From NCBI RefSeq assembly GCF_025150085.1, contig NZ_CP102280.1, positions 2,057,001 to 2,121,000 on the forward strand: a DNA stretch of 64,000 nt, given 5' to 3'. The DNA comes from Dorea longicatena. Lineage in GTDB: Bacteria; Bacillota; Clostridia; Lachnospirales; Lachnospiraceae. Every line of letters starts with the position of its first letter. Positions within the stretch are counted from its first letter, which is position 1. The translations under genes and the position numbers were made by a program. The notes below the pieces were generated by a model, which was given only the letters and a program-made list of their open reading frames with translations, was not told the origin of the DNA and searched no databases. Positions 1 through 9,555 of the stretch are shown piece by piece.

Positions 1-1508
1 TTAACTCCAATATGCATTGAATACCCGAAATTATTGATAAATGTTGCCAGTGTACGGATCTTTTCTTCATCTGGTGCTTCGTGGGTACGGTATACAAACG
101 GAAGCTCCTGCCAGTAGTAATCTTCTGCAACCGTCTCATTTGCCAAAAGCATGAAATCCTCGATAATCTTCGTTGCAACATTTCTGTCATATGGTTTAAT
201 ATCGATCGGCTTTCCATTCTCATCCAGGATCATCTTCGTCTCTGGGAAATCAAAATCAATGGAACCGCGTTTCTTCCTTCGGGCTCTTAAAATACCCGAA
301 AGCTCCTGCATCCGTTCGAACATCGGAACCAGTTCTTTGTATTCTAAGATCTCCGCTTCATCATGATCCGTCAGAATCTTCTTTACGCTGGTATAGGACA
401 TTCTGCGATCCACATGAATTACTGTCTCAGCGATCTCATGTGCGATCACATCACCAGACGGATCCACTGTCATGATGCAGCTGAGTGCAAGTCTGTCCTC
501 TCCTGCATTGAGTGAACACATTCCATTCGAAAGTGTATGTGGAAGCATCGGGATCACACGGTCTACCAGATATACACTTGTACCCCTTTCCAGTGCCTCT
601 CTGTCAAGTGCACTGTTCTCCTGCACATAATTCGTCACATCTGCAATATGCACGCCCAGAATATAATTTTCTCCCTCTTTTACAAGGGATACCGCATCAT
701 CCAGATCCTTTGCATCTTCTCCGTCAATCGTGACCATCTGCCAGTCACGCAGATCCTTTCTTCCATTCATGTCAGCTTCGCTGACCGGTTTTGCAACACG
801 CTCTGCCTGTCTTAATACTTTATCCGGAAATTCTACCGGGAGGTTATACCCTTTTACGATCGACATGATATCTGTTCCCGGATCATTCAGATGACCGATG
901 ATCTCCACGATCTTTCCTTCCGGTTTCTTTCCATTCTCTCCATAAGAGGTCAGCTCCACTACAACTTTGTGTCCATCCACTGCCCCTCTTGATTTTTCAA
1001 TCGGTACAAATATGTCCTGATCCAGTCTCTGGTTATCCGGAATCACGAACCCAAACTTCTTTCCCGGCTTCATGCGGTAAAGTCCGACTACTTTTGAAAG
1101 CCCCCGCTCCAGGATCTTCACGATCTTTCCTTCACGGCTTCTTCCTTCCGGTTCTTTTGTAAGTACGATCTCAACATGATCTCCGTCAAATGCACCACAG
1201 GTATCATCCGCACCGATGAATACATCCTCTGAATCTCCTTCGTCCAGCACTACAAAGCCAAATCCCTTAAGACTTGCCCGGAACACACCGGTCAGACGCT
1301 TTGCATGTCCCCTGCAGTATTTTCCTCTCTTGGAAAGATATATCTTTCCTTCCTGCTCCAACGCTTCCAGGATCTGTCTTAACTCATCTCTGTCTTCTTT
1401 TGCCACGCGAAGAAGCATTGCCAGTTCCTTGAATTTCATCGGTGTATATAAATCATCACAGATCAGATCATAGACAACTTTTTTTCTTTTATCAAATTTC
1501 TTACTCAT
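1..1508 (-). CDS. rnr: Ribonuclease R, N-terminal ~502 residues (partial)
   Basis: RNase R is a processive 3'-5' exoribonuclease that degrades structured RNA and takes part in tmRNA quality control. Reading starts at the ATG at 1508 (MSKKFDKRKK) and runs off the left edge, so about 502 of the usual ~700 residues are present and the C-terminal S1/basic tail is missing. Visible parts are an N-terminal winged-helix-like region, cold-shock OB folds and the start of the RNB catalytic domain, with the metal-binding motif DGEDAKDLDDA and later LNAGEDRLALS. It lies downstream of secG in the same direction, the usual Gram-positive order secG-rnr-smpB; smpB would lie outside the window. A hairpin terminator separates it from secG. 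Confidence 0.93.
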   Translation of the reverse strand, partial: MSKKFDKRKKVVYDLICDDLYTPMKFKELAMLLRVAKEDRDELRQILEALEQEGKIYLSKRGKYCRGHAKRLTGVFRASLKGFGFVVLDEGDSEDVFIGADDTCGAFDGDHVEIVLTKEPEGRSREGKIVKILERGLSKVVGLYRMKPGKKFGFVIPDNQRLDQDIFVPIEKSRGAVDGHKVVVELTSYGENGKKPEGKIVEIIGHLNDPGTDIMSIVKGYNLPVEFPDKVLRQAERVAKPVSEADMNGRKDLRDWQMVTIDGEDAKDLDDAVSLVKEGENYILGVHIADVTNYVQENSALDREALERGTSVYLVDRVIPMLPHTLSNGMCSLNAGEDRLALSCIMTVDPSGDVIAHEIAETVIHVDRRMSYTSVKKILTDHDEAEILEYKELVPMFERMQELSGILRARRKKRGSIDFDFPETKMILDENGKPIDIKPYDRNVATKIIEDFMLLANETVAEDYYWQELPFVYRTHEAPDEEKIRTLATFINNFGYSMHIGV

Positions 1509-1542
1509 ATCTCTATGCTCCCCTGCATATTCTGTGTTCCAA

Positions 1543-1574
1543 AAAGGGACACTCCCATACAGGAGTGTCCCTTT
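1543..1574 (-). terminator. Intrinsic terminator/attenuator between secG and rnr
   Basis: A perfect 13-bp stem (AAAGGGACACTCC paired with GGAGTGTCCCTTT, 6-nt loop) follows secG. On the minus strand it ends in a short T run. It would end secG transcripts or attenuate read-through into rnr. Confidence 0.85.
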
Positions 1575-1598
1575 CATCTTCTAAAAATATGCTCTATC

Positions 1599-1841
1599 CT
1601 ATGCAAATACTTTTAAATTCAACACTGCTGCCAGTACAATAAACAGAATCGCAAGGAATTTTGTCGACTTCACCAGTGCACCTTCCATAGAACGTCCCTT
1701 GTTCTGTCCCCAGTAAGTATCAGCGATACCACTAATGGCACCAAGCCCTGCTGACTTACCTTCCTGCATCAGTACGATAACTGTTAAAGCGATACAGTCT
1801 ATTGCAAATATTATCATTAATACAATCTTCAAAATGTCCAC
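1599..1841 (-). CDS. secG: Preprotein translocase subunit SecG
   Basis: SecG is the small auxiliary subunit of the SecYEG protein-export channel in the cytoplasmic membrane. The 80-residue product has the family layout: a first transmembrane segment (about residues 3-22), a loop containing the signature VLMQEGKSAGLGAISG and a Gly-rich region, then a second transmembrane segment (about 60-79). The start codon is GTG (1841), preceded by GGAGG at good spacing. Gene order with rnr downstream is conserved in Firmicutes. Confidence 0.93.
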   Translation of the reverse strand: MDILKIVLMIIFAIDCIALTVIVLMQEGKSAGLGAISGIADTYWGQNKGRSMEGALVKSTKFLAILFIVLAAVLNLKVFA

Positions 1842-1935
1842 TATTCACACCTCCTGCGGATAAACCACATATATTCTATCACAGGATGGACGATAAGGCA
1901 AGCTAATCTCTTTCGAAATCTTGTGTCAGACAGCA

Positions 1936-3330
<1,395 letters not shown>

Positions 3331-3361
3331 TCACACTCTTTTGCACTATTATATATAAAAA

Positions 3362-4477
3362 TTAATACAATTCTTTATAAATCTCTGCCATCTGCTGCCA
3401 GGTCAGTTTCACATAGCTTTGATTCAGAAGTCTCTGCTGTGTCTCTTCAACTGTCTTCGCAAAGCTCTCGATTTCTTCTTCCTTCATTCCATATTCATGT
3501 AACGGTTTTCTTGCAATGATCTGATCCAGAAGTTTCTCAATCTTGGTATATACTTCATCTGATTTGCACTTTAAAATATTGCTTAAGAAATTATTTAGTT
3601 TCTTTATTCTGCCATTTGGATCTAATTTCTGATATTTTGCGAATACAGCTGTCAGGAACTGATAGTTCGCTTCTCCATGTGTGACATGATACACGCCACT
3701 CAGAGGATAAGACATGGCGTGCACCGCTCCTGTTCCTGCATTGCCGAATGCAATACCGGCAAGATTGCTTGCTGTCAGGAAATCATCCAGCAGATTCATT
3801 CTGTATTCTTCCCCATGTTCAGCAATCTTCCGGAATCCTTCAATGATCATCTCCATTGCCTTCATACTGAACATCTGTGTATATAAAGTTGCTTTCGGCG
3901 ATACATAGGATTCAATCGCATGAATGAACGCATCAATCGCACTTGTCGAAAAAAATGAATACGGAAGACCGGTCAGAAGCTCCGGAATCAGCACTGCACG
4001 ATCTGCATAGATCTCATCGACAGCAAGTCCCATCTTTGTATGTAACTTCGTAAACTCTGCAATTGATACATTGGAAACTTCCGAACCGGCACCACAAGTC
4101 GTCGGCACTGCGATCAGAGTCTTCTCTCTTTTAAGCGGTACCTTCCTTCCAAAGATCTCTTCGGCGGTGTAATTTCCTGCAAGCACCAGGATCTTCGCCA
4201 TATCGATAACAGCTCCTCCTCCGATTGCAATAATTCTGTCACAATCCGTCTTACGGAAATCTGCCAGCAATGCATCGATCATCACATCTGTAGGCTCGCC
4301 TTTTCCATATTTACTTTTAAATTCCACATGTGCTTCCAGCCCAAGTGGTGCAAAATATGTCTCATATGTACTTTTACTTGCAAGAATAAAATCATTCTTA
4401 CCTATATTATATTCTTCTGCGAAATCTTTTGCGTGTTCAAATTTCTGTACTTCTGCCTTCTGCCAAAAAAGCTTCAT
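3362..4477 (-). CDS. 4hbD: Iron-type alcohol dehydrogenase, probable 4-hydroxybutyrate dehydrogenase
   Basis: Member of the Fe-dependent alcohol dehydrogenase family (NAD fold with GGGAVIDMAK near residue 90, then PTTCGAGSEVS and the metal-binding helix SAIDAFIHAIESY). Length (371) and sequence style match clostridial 4-hydroxybutyrate dehydrogenase, which reduces succinic semialdehyde to 4-hydroxybutyrate in succinate- and GABA-linked butyrate routes. No other gene of that pathway is nearby, so substrate assignment rests on family resemblance only. GGAGG precedes the ATG. The gene stands alone, divergent from the YitT gene. Confidence 0.78.
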   Translation of the reverse strand: MKLFWQKAEVQKFEHAKDFAEEYNIGKNDFILASKSTYETYFAPLGLEAHVEFKSKYGKGEPTDVMIDALLADFRKTDCDRIIAIGGGAVIDMAKILVLAGNYTAEEIFGRKVPLKREKTLIAVPTTCGAGSEVSNVSIAEFTKLHTKMGLAVDEIYADRAVLIPELLTGLPYSFFSTSAIDAFIHAIESYVSPKATLYTQMFSMKAMEMIIEGFRKIAEHGEEYRMNLLDDFLTASNLAGIAFGNAGTGAVHAMSYPLSGVYHVTHGEANYQFLTAVFAKYQKLDPNGRIKKLNNFLSNILKCKSDEVYTKIEKLLDQIIARKPLHEYGMKEEEIESFAKTVEETQQRLLNQSYVKLTWQQMAEIYKELY

Positions 4478-4541
4478 TTTTTCTTATCCTCCCGGTCATT
4501 TTTCTGAATATTTTGTCTCTTAATAATATACCACCAATACG

Positions 4542-4570
4542 TTGACTTTTCCAGACACGAGCGTTACAAT
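4542..4570 (+). promoter_or_regulatory. Promoter of the YitT gene
   Basis: TTGACT (4542-4547), a 17-bp spacer and TACAAT (4565-4570) fit a sigma-A promoter reading toward the YitT gene at 4639. Transcription would start around 4577, at the beginning of a perfect palindrome. Confidence 0.65.
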
Positions 4571-4576
4571 CATTGA

Positions 4577-4602
4577 GGATATGAAAGATTTCTTTCATAT
4601 CC
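4577..4602 (+). promoter_or_regulatory. Perfect palindrome at the presumed transcript start of the YitT gene
   Basis: GGATATGAAAG, ATTT, CTTTCATATCC form an 11-bp perfect inverted repeat just after the -10 box. As DNA it could be an operator; as RNA it would be a 5'-terminal stabilising hairpin. No T run follows, so it is not a terminator. Confidence 0.55.
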
Positions 4603-4638
4603 AAATAATTACAAAAGGAAAACTGGGGAATTTTTCAA

Positions 4639-5481
4639 ATGAAAGAACATTTAAAAAACTTTGCACTACTCACTGGCAGTACACTGATCATGGCAGTGGG
4701 TATTTACTTTTTCAAGTTCGCCAACAACTTCACGTTTGGCGGTATCACCGGTTTTGCGGTACTCGTTGCCAAGTTCACTCCTCTTTCGGCCAGTGATTTT
4801 TCCTTCATTGCGAATATGCTCCTTCTGATCATAGGGCTTTTCGTTCTCGGGAAAAAATTTGCTGCACAGACTGCATACAGTAGTATCCTACTTTCTGTCA
4901 CGCTGTCCGGACTGGAACGTATCTATCCAATGAGCCACCCGCTTACCAACGAACCATTGCTGGAACTGATCTTTGCGATTGTACTTCCTGCCATCGGTTC
5001 GGCCATTCTGTTCAATATCGGAGCATCCAGCGGGGGCACGGATGTTATTGCCATGATATTGAAGAAATACACCAGCGTTGACATCGGAAAAGGCTTGCTT
5101 GCTTCCGATATCTTATTCACAATCGCCGGTTTCTTCGTATTTGATATTAAGACGGGTCTTTATTCACTGCTCGGTCTTACGATGCGTTCGACACTGATCG
5201 ACAGTCTGATTGAAAGTCTGAACCGCTCGAAGTATTTCCACGTGGTATGCAGCGAGCCGGAACCAATCTGTGAATTTATCAAAAATGACCTGAAACGAGG
5301 TGCAACAATCGTACTCGCCCAGGGTGCATTCACAGGCGATGACAAATATATCATCCTGACTGTACTTAGTCCAAATGAAGCAATCAAGCTTCGTAATTTC
5401 ATAAAAGCTCATACAACTGGTGCATTCTTACTGATATCCAATACCAGCGAGATTATAGGAAAAGGGTTCCACTCTGTGTAG
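4639..5481 (+). CDS. YitT family membrane protein (DUF161 + DUF2179)
   Basis: A 280-residue integral membrane protein. The first ~200 residues hold about five hydrophobic segments with the family signature NIGASSGGTDVIAMILKK, and the last ~80 form the cytoplasmic DUF2179 domain (SEIIGKGFHSV at the end). The transported substrate or role of YitT proteins is not established. A strong promoter and palindrome precede it, and its stop codon lies inside a bidirectional terminator. A second YitT protein is encoded at 57699-58574. Confidence 0.88.
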   Translation: MKEHLKNFALLTGSTLIMAVGIYFFKFANNFTFGGITGFAVLVAKFTPLSASDFSFIANMLLLIIGLFVLGKKFAAQTAYSSILLSVTLSGLERIYPMSHPLTNEPLLELIFAIVLPAIGSAILFNIGASSGGTDVIAMILKKYTSVDIGKGLLASDILFTIAGFFVFDIKTGLYSLLGLTMRSTLIDSLIESLNRSKYFHVVCSEPEPICEFIKNDLKRGATIVLAQGAFTGDDKYIILTVLSPNEAIKLRNFIKAHTTGAFLLISNTSEIIGKGFHSV

Positions 5482-5492
5482 TGAAACCCTTT
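5461..5492. terminator. Bidirectional terminator between the convergent YitT and TetR genes
   Basis: AAAGGGTTCCACT pairs with AGTGAAACCCTTT (one mismatch) around a 6-nt loop and is followed by a T-rich run on the plus strand. The hairpin contains the YitT stop codon and touches the stop codon of the convergent TetR gene. Confidence 0.85.
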
Positions 5493-6072
5493 ATTTTTTC
5501 TCCGTATTCTCAATGTCCAACAGATCCAGGATTGAATGTGACATCATATACTGATAAAATTCCATTACATCTCCCGCCGAAATATTTTTGCTTTCCCGGA
5601 TAAGCCAATATTTCAGTCCATTCACCAATGATATTGCATGAAATTCCAGAAATACCTTTTCGTCGACGTGTGGCATATTTCTTAAGTGTTTTAACGGATG
5701 ATGCTTTACCAAAATTTCTTCCATATGGAAAACCTGTCCATACAGCATCTCCTCAAAGGAATTCTGCCCTGTTACTTCAAATACCTTTTCGTAATAAGTC
5801 TTGTCTTCTCCAAATCTCTGGAACAAAAGCTGCAGAGACTCCATTCCATGTTCCTGCTCCATAAGTTCTGAGACTTCTTTAAATACGTCTTCCCACAGAA
5901 GCCATTCCATCACTTCGTATTTGTCCTGAAAATAATTATAGAACGTCGGACGTATCACCCCTGCTGCATCTGTGATCATCTTGATCGTCAGTTTTTCAAA
6001 TCCTTTTTTCGCCACCAGTTCTTTAAATTTTTCTCCCAATAGTGCTTTTGTTAATTCACTTTTGCGCTCCAT
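5491..6072 (-). CDS. TetR/AcrR family transcriptional regulator
   Basis: A 193-residue protein with an N-terminal TetR helix-turn-helix (residues ~10-55, ending in the recognition helix FYNYFQDKYEVMEWL) and a ligand/dimerisation C-terminal domain resembling the DhaS-type group. The ligand is unknown. It lies convergent to the YitT gene and next to the MntP-like exporter gene (also minus strand); either could be a target, but no operator could be assigned. Confidence 0.85.
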   Translation of the reverse strand: MERKSELTKALLGEKFKELVAKKGFEKLTIKMITDAAGVIRPTFYNYFQDKYEVMEWLLWEDVFKEVSELMEQEHGMESLQLLFQRFGEDKTYYEKVFEVTGQNSFEEMLYGQVFHMEEILVKHHPLKHLRNMPHVDEKVFLEFHAISLVNGLKYWLIRESKNISAGDVMEFYQYMMSHSILDLLDIENTEKK

Positions 6073-6161
6073 CTCATCACCTTAATTTTTCTCAGATAAC
6101 TTGTAGTAAATTATTATACCCCTGCTATCCGGCAAAATCTACCGTCAAATTGCTCCATTTT

Positions 6162-6746
6162 TTACGTATAATAATGGAGAATTACGTCGAAACTGGCAAG
6201 TAAAAGGAGTGCTCCCCCGACCCAGTATGCACGTCTGTTTTCTTTCAGTCCCAGTCTGTATCCTGCAAATATACCGATTACCGCTTCCAGAACCGTTACC
6301 GGGAATAACACCAATGACTCTTCGATCATGGCTGTATCCAGGAATCCAAGTCCCATTCCGACAAAGAACGCATCGACACTCGTTACCAGTGCAAGAAGCG
6401 TTGTTTTCTTCCATTCGATCTCATCTTTTCTGCGTTCCAACACCTTCTTTTTACGGATTCCTTTGAGGATCATATAGATGCCAAGTGCCGCAAAGATCAG
6501 CACTGTCAGACCTTCCCATCTGTCAGCCGCCGTCTTCGTTCTGGTAATAGACAGTAACGGCAACAATGTGATCAGGTTTCCAAGTACCAGTACCCCAAGC
6601 TGGATACCGCCAAACAGAACGCTTAAGAGGACCAGATTCTTCCATCTGATCTTTGAAAATCCGGCTCCCATATAGGCCGCCGCCACAAATACATCGATCG
6701 ATAATCCAACGGATACAATCAACAGTTCCATCGTTGACAATTGCAT
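6162..6746 (-). CDS. MntP-like (DUF204) membrane protein, putative manganese exporter
   Basis: A 194-residue protein with six predicted transmembrane segments in two related halves. Each half carries the Asp-containing family motif, SIDVFV near residue 18 and SVDAFFVGMGLG near residue 124, as in MntP and the related YtaF proteins. Known MntP proteins export Mn(II). No yybP-ykoY manganese riboswitch was recognisable upstream, so metal specificity is inferred from family only. Confidence 0.78.
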   Translation of the reverse strand: MQLSTMELLIVSVGLSIDVFVAAAYMGAGFSKIRWKNLVLLSVLFGGIQLGVLVLGNLITLLPLLSITRTKTAADRWEGLTVLIFAALGIYMILKGIRKKKVLERRKDEIEWKKTTLLALVTSVDAFFVGMGLGFLDTAMIEESLVLFPVTVLEAVIGIFAGYRLGLKENRRAYWVGGALLLLASFDVILHYYT

Positions 6747-6915
6747 CGCCTTCTTTCTTTTCTCCTATTTTAGCCTATTTAGAATCGTTTTTGAAGAAAC
6801 AAATGCTATATAGATACCGAAATCGTACTACATTTTCCTCTATTTGTATAAAAACCAAATATACTCGATATATAAATATGATATATAGTAACTCCCGTAA
6901 CTCTTTTATTCCTGA

Positions 6916-6936
6916 ATACTTTGGTATCTAAAAAAC
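6916..6936 (-). repeat. Terminator-associated repeat, copy 1 (short)
   Basis: ATACTTTGGTAT followed by an A run, the conserved tail of a repeat found at seven places in this window. On the minus strand it sits directly after the T run of the terminator behind the AICAR transformylase gene. The GGACTTGCC..GGC part is not evident in this copy. Confidence 0.5.
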
Positions 6937-6977
6937 GAGAAAGCTACGCTCTTACGTAACCTTCCCGCTTTCTGCGA
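6937..6977 (-). terminator. Probable terminator downstream of the AICAR transformylase gene
   Basis: AGAAAGC and GCTTTCT pair around an inner TACG/CGTA stem, and the minus strand continues with TCGTTTTTT. The interior is imperfect, so confidence is moderate. Confidence 0.6.
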
Positions 6978-7024
6978 CATATATAGTATCAACTTTAGGA
7001 TGTGTCTCTTATATTATATCCCGA

Positions 7025-8203
7025 TTAGTGATGGAATAAACGGATTCCGGTAAATGACATCACCATATCATATTTATTACATGTTGCAATTACATTGTCA
7101 TCACGTACGGATCCACCCGGCTGTGCAATGTATTTTACACCACTCTTATGCGCACGCTCGATATTATCCCCAAATGGGAAGAATGCATCTGATCCAAGTG
7201 CAACATCGGTCAGTTTGTCCAGCCATTCTCTCTTGGCTTCTCTTGTGAATACTTCCGGTTTTTCTTTGAAGATTGCCGGCCATGCATCGTCTGCAAGCAC
7301 GTCCATGTAATCGTCTCCCATATAGAGATCGATCGCATTGTCTCTGTCTGCACGTCTGATTCCATCCACGAATGGAAGATTCATAACCTGCGGTGACTGT
7401 CTGAGCCACCAGTTATCTGCTTTGCCTCCTGCAAGACGTGTACAATGGATTCTGGACTGCTGTCCTGCACCGATACCGATTGCCTGTCCGTCTTTTACGA
7501 AACATACAGAGTTGGACTGTGTATATTTTAATGTAATCATAGAGATTGCCAGATCAATCTTAGCCTGCTCTGTCAGTTCTTTGTTCTCTGTCACGATATT
7601 TGAGAAGAAATCATCGTCAATCTTTAATTCATTTCTTCCCTGCTCAAATGTAACACCGAATACCTGCTTGTGTTCGATTGGAGCCGGTACATAATCCGGA
7701 TCGATCTGGATTACATTGTAGTTTCCTTTTTTCTTTGCTTTTAAGATTTCCAGCGCTTCCGGTTCATATCCAGGAGCGATCACACCATCGGATACTTCAC
7801 GTTTGATCAGTTTGGCAGTATCCACGTCACATACATCAGACAGAGAAATAAAATCTCCGAAAGAAGACATACGGTCTGCGCCTCTTGCTCTTGCGTATGC
7901 AGATGCAAGCGGAGATAATTCTCCGAGATCATCTACCCAGTAGATCTTTGCAAGCGTATCACTCAGTGGAAGTCCGACTGCGGCACCTGCAGGAGATACA
8001 TGCTTGAATGATGTAGCTGCCGGAAGTCCGGTTGCTTTCTTTAACTCACTTACAAGCTGCCATCCGTTAAATGCATCCAGGAAATTGATATATCCCGGTC
8101 TTCCATTCAGAACCTTGATCGGCAGTTCACTTCCGTCTTCCATATAGATTCTGGAAGGTTTCTGGTTCGGATTACATCCATATTTCAGTTCTAATTCGTT
8201 CAT
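7025..8203 (-). CDS. purH: AICAR formyltransferase (free-standing PurH transformylase domain)
   Basis: Transfers a formyl group from 10-formyl-THF to AICAR, the ninth step of de novo IMP synthesis. The 392-residue protein corresponds only to the AICARFT domain of bifunctional PurH: the catalytic Lys-His pair is in SFKHVSPAGAA (K67, H68), and the C-terminus has GGSVRDDNVI and FTGIRLFHH. The N-terminal IMP cyclohydrolase (MGS-like) domain is absent, not truncated, since a clean ATG with AAGGAG starts the gene. The missing activity is supplied by the gene 24 bp upstream, so the two form an operon. Confidence 0.93.
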   Translation of the reverse strand: MNELELKYGCNPNQKPSRIYMEDGSELPIKVLNGRPGYINFLDAFNGWQLVSELKKATGLPAATSFKHVSPAGAAVGLPLSDTLAKIYWVDDLGELSPLASAYARARGADRMSSFGDFISLSDVCDVDTAKLIKREVSDGVIAPGYEPEALEILKAKKKGNYNVIQIDPDYVPAPIEHKQVFGVTFEQGRNELKIDDDFFSNIVTENKELTEQAKIDLAISMITLKYTQSNSVCFVKDGQAIGIGAGQQSRIHCTRLAGGKADNWWLRQSPQVMNLPFVDGIRRADRDNAIDLYMGDDYMDVLADDAWPAIFKEKPEVFTREAKREWLDKLTDVALGSDAFFPFGDNIERAHKSGVKYIAQPGGSVRDDNVIATCNKYDMVMSFTGIRLFHH

Positions 8204-8227
8204 ATCTATTCTCCTTATCGATTCCTC

Positions 8228-8941
8228 TTACTGGTTCTTATTGATGATCTTTGTCTCATATGTACCTGTCGCGATATCAATATAGCGTACGAATAATGAT
8301 ACTTTGTTGTCCGCATTCAGGCTGTTCCATAAGCTGTCGGCAAATGCATCCATATCATCCGGAATTGCGATCAGTTTTGGTTCTCCTTCAAAGCTCGGAA
8401 GCGGATTGCCGTCACATTTGTATGTATGGATGAAATGTCCTTCTCCTGCTGCAGGATTCTCATATGCAAATGTATAACGGTTGCAGCTTTCCGGATTGCC
8501 GTTGTTGCTCTTTAGGATTGACATTGCGTAGTTAAATGTTCCATTTTCAATATGCATAACACCAGAAATTCTAGGTGTGTAGTTCGGTCCGTCTGGTTCG
8601 AATTCACGGCTTCTGAGTGACTGTTCAAATGTAAGCTGCTTGTCCATGCCCTCGTAGATGGTATCTGTCTGATCTCCGTTAGTTACGATCGTCTTGTTGC
8701 CAAGTACTCGTACCGGTGCATAAATGATCAGGCTTGGATCAGTCAGTTTGGATGGATCAAATGCCTGTGTGCGGATGCCTTCCCCTTCTTCTACAAACAC
8801 ACGGTTACGGCTGTTCTCACTTCTTCCCATAATAAAGTAAGCAGTTACAGCTTTGGTCCCATCTGCACTCTTTCCTATAATAATGCCACGTCCCGGGTAA
8901 GAATTGCCCTGCAGTTCCTTCTCGATTGATAACATTTCCAT
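8228..8941 (-). CDS. purO: IMP cyclohydrolase, PurO type
   Basis: Closes the ring of FAICAR to give IMP. The 237-residue sequence belongs to the PurO-type family first known from archaea, recognisable from the N-terminal NSYPGRGIIIGKS, the ALT-like YFIMGRSENSRNR stretch and the central DGPNYTPRISG. It is unrelated to the MGS-like cyclohydrolase domain of PurH. It immediately precedes the free-standing transformylase, so together they replace bifunctional PurH. AAAGGAG precedes the ATG. Confidence 0.88.
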   Translation of the reverse strand: MEMLSIEKELQGNSYPGRGIIIGKSADGTKAVTAYFIMGRSENSRNRVFVEEGEGIRTQAFDPSKLTDPSLIIYAPVRVLGNKTIVTNGDQTDTIYEGMDKQLTFEQSLRSREFEPDGPNYTPRISGVMHIENGTFNYAMSILKSNNGNPESCNRYTFAYENPAAGEGHFIHTYKCDGNPLPSFEGEPKLIAIPDDMDAFADSLWNSLNADNKVSLFVRYIDIATGTYETKIINKNQ

Positions 8942-8986
8942 GAATACATCTCCTTTTCCTATGTGGTTTTGAACGTTTCTATCCCT

Positions 8987-9066
8987 ATTATATATAAAAC
9001 CTTCTTATTTTTCCACCCCTTTTTATAAGTATAATTAAAAAAGTTCGTTTTTTTATAAGTACAATT
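8987..9066. promoter_or_regulatory. Divergent control region between purO and the lipoprotein gene
   Basis: On the minus strand TATAAT (8987-8992) is a -10 candidate for purO. Two near-identical 16-bp direct repeats, TTTTATAAGTAYAATT, lie at 9021-9036 and 9051-9066, exactly 30 bp apart. On the plus strand TTGAAG (9073-9078) and TATAAT (9097-9102, 18-bp spacer) would drive the lipoprotein gene. Which regulator binds the repeats is unknown. Confidence 0.45.
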
Positions 9067-9142
9067 TACAATTTGAAGCACAAAAGCGACATATATTATA
9101 ATTCGGAGAACAAGATTTATTTTATGAAAAGGGGGATTTCTC

Positions 9143-9413
9143 ATGAAACATCTACATGTACTCGCACTGCCTTGTCTTATGGCCGCTCTTCTGCTTTCCG
9201 GCTGCAGCCAGATTTGAATCCGGCACTTATTACTCCATTGATGAAGCCTCCCGTGCACTGGTAGAAAAGCTTGAACATTACGCAGCTTCCCCGGTCTATG
9301 GAGACGAGACAACAACAGATATTTCCTTAAACGGACATACGCTATCAGATTCCGGTAATGAAGATTCCGAACTGCAAAAATTAGGAACTATCATTTGCCC
9401 AATGCCTGAATAA
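9143..9413 (+). pseudogene. Frameshifted small lipoprotein gene
   Basis: An ATG at 9143 after GGGGGA opens a perfect lipoprotein signal peptide (MKHLHVLALPCLMAALLLS then the lipobox LLSGC) but hits TGA at 9215-9217 after 25 codons. In the +1 frame, coding continues at once from about 9207 (RFESGTYYSIDEASRAL ... QKLGTIICPMPE) to the stop at 9411-9413. One base inserted or two lost near 9205-9215 would explain it. The intact product would be a ~90-residue lipoprotein of unknown function. A sequencing error cannot be excluded. Confidence 0.7.
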
Positions 9414-9555
9414 ACGCTGATTCTTTTTGCATGGCAATTGCCAAAATACGACAATATACGATTAATGTCGCATTTGCTTGAATCTGAAAATCAAAAGTTT
9501 TAAGATAAGGTAACTGCAAAGAGAATATAATGCAGTAAAATGAGGAGGTAACACT

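Noticed and set aside
6747..7024. Manganese (yybP-ykoY) riboswitch before the MntP-like gene
   Set aside because: I could not find the conserved yybP-ykoY core; the only structure is the terminator-like hairpin of the neighbouring operon.
8942..9070. Purine riboswitch or PurR box before purO
   Set aside because: No purine aptamer core is visible, and only one CGAAC-like half site is present, which is not enough to call a PurR box.
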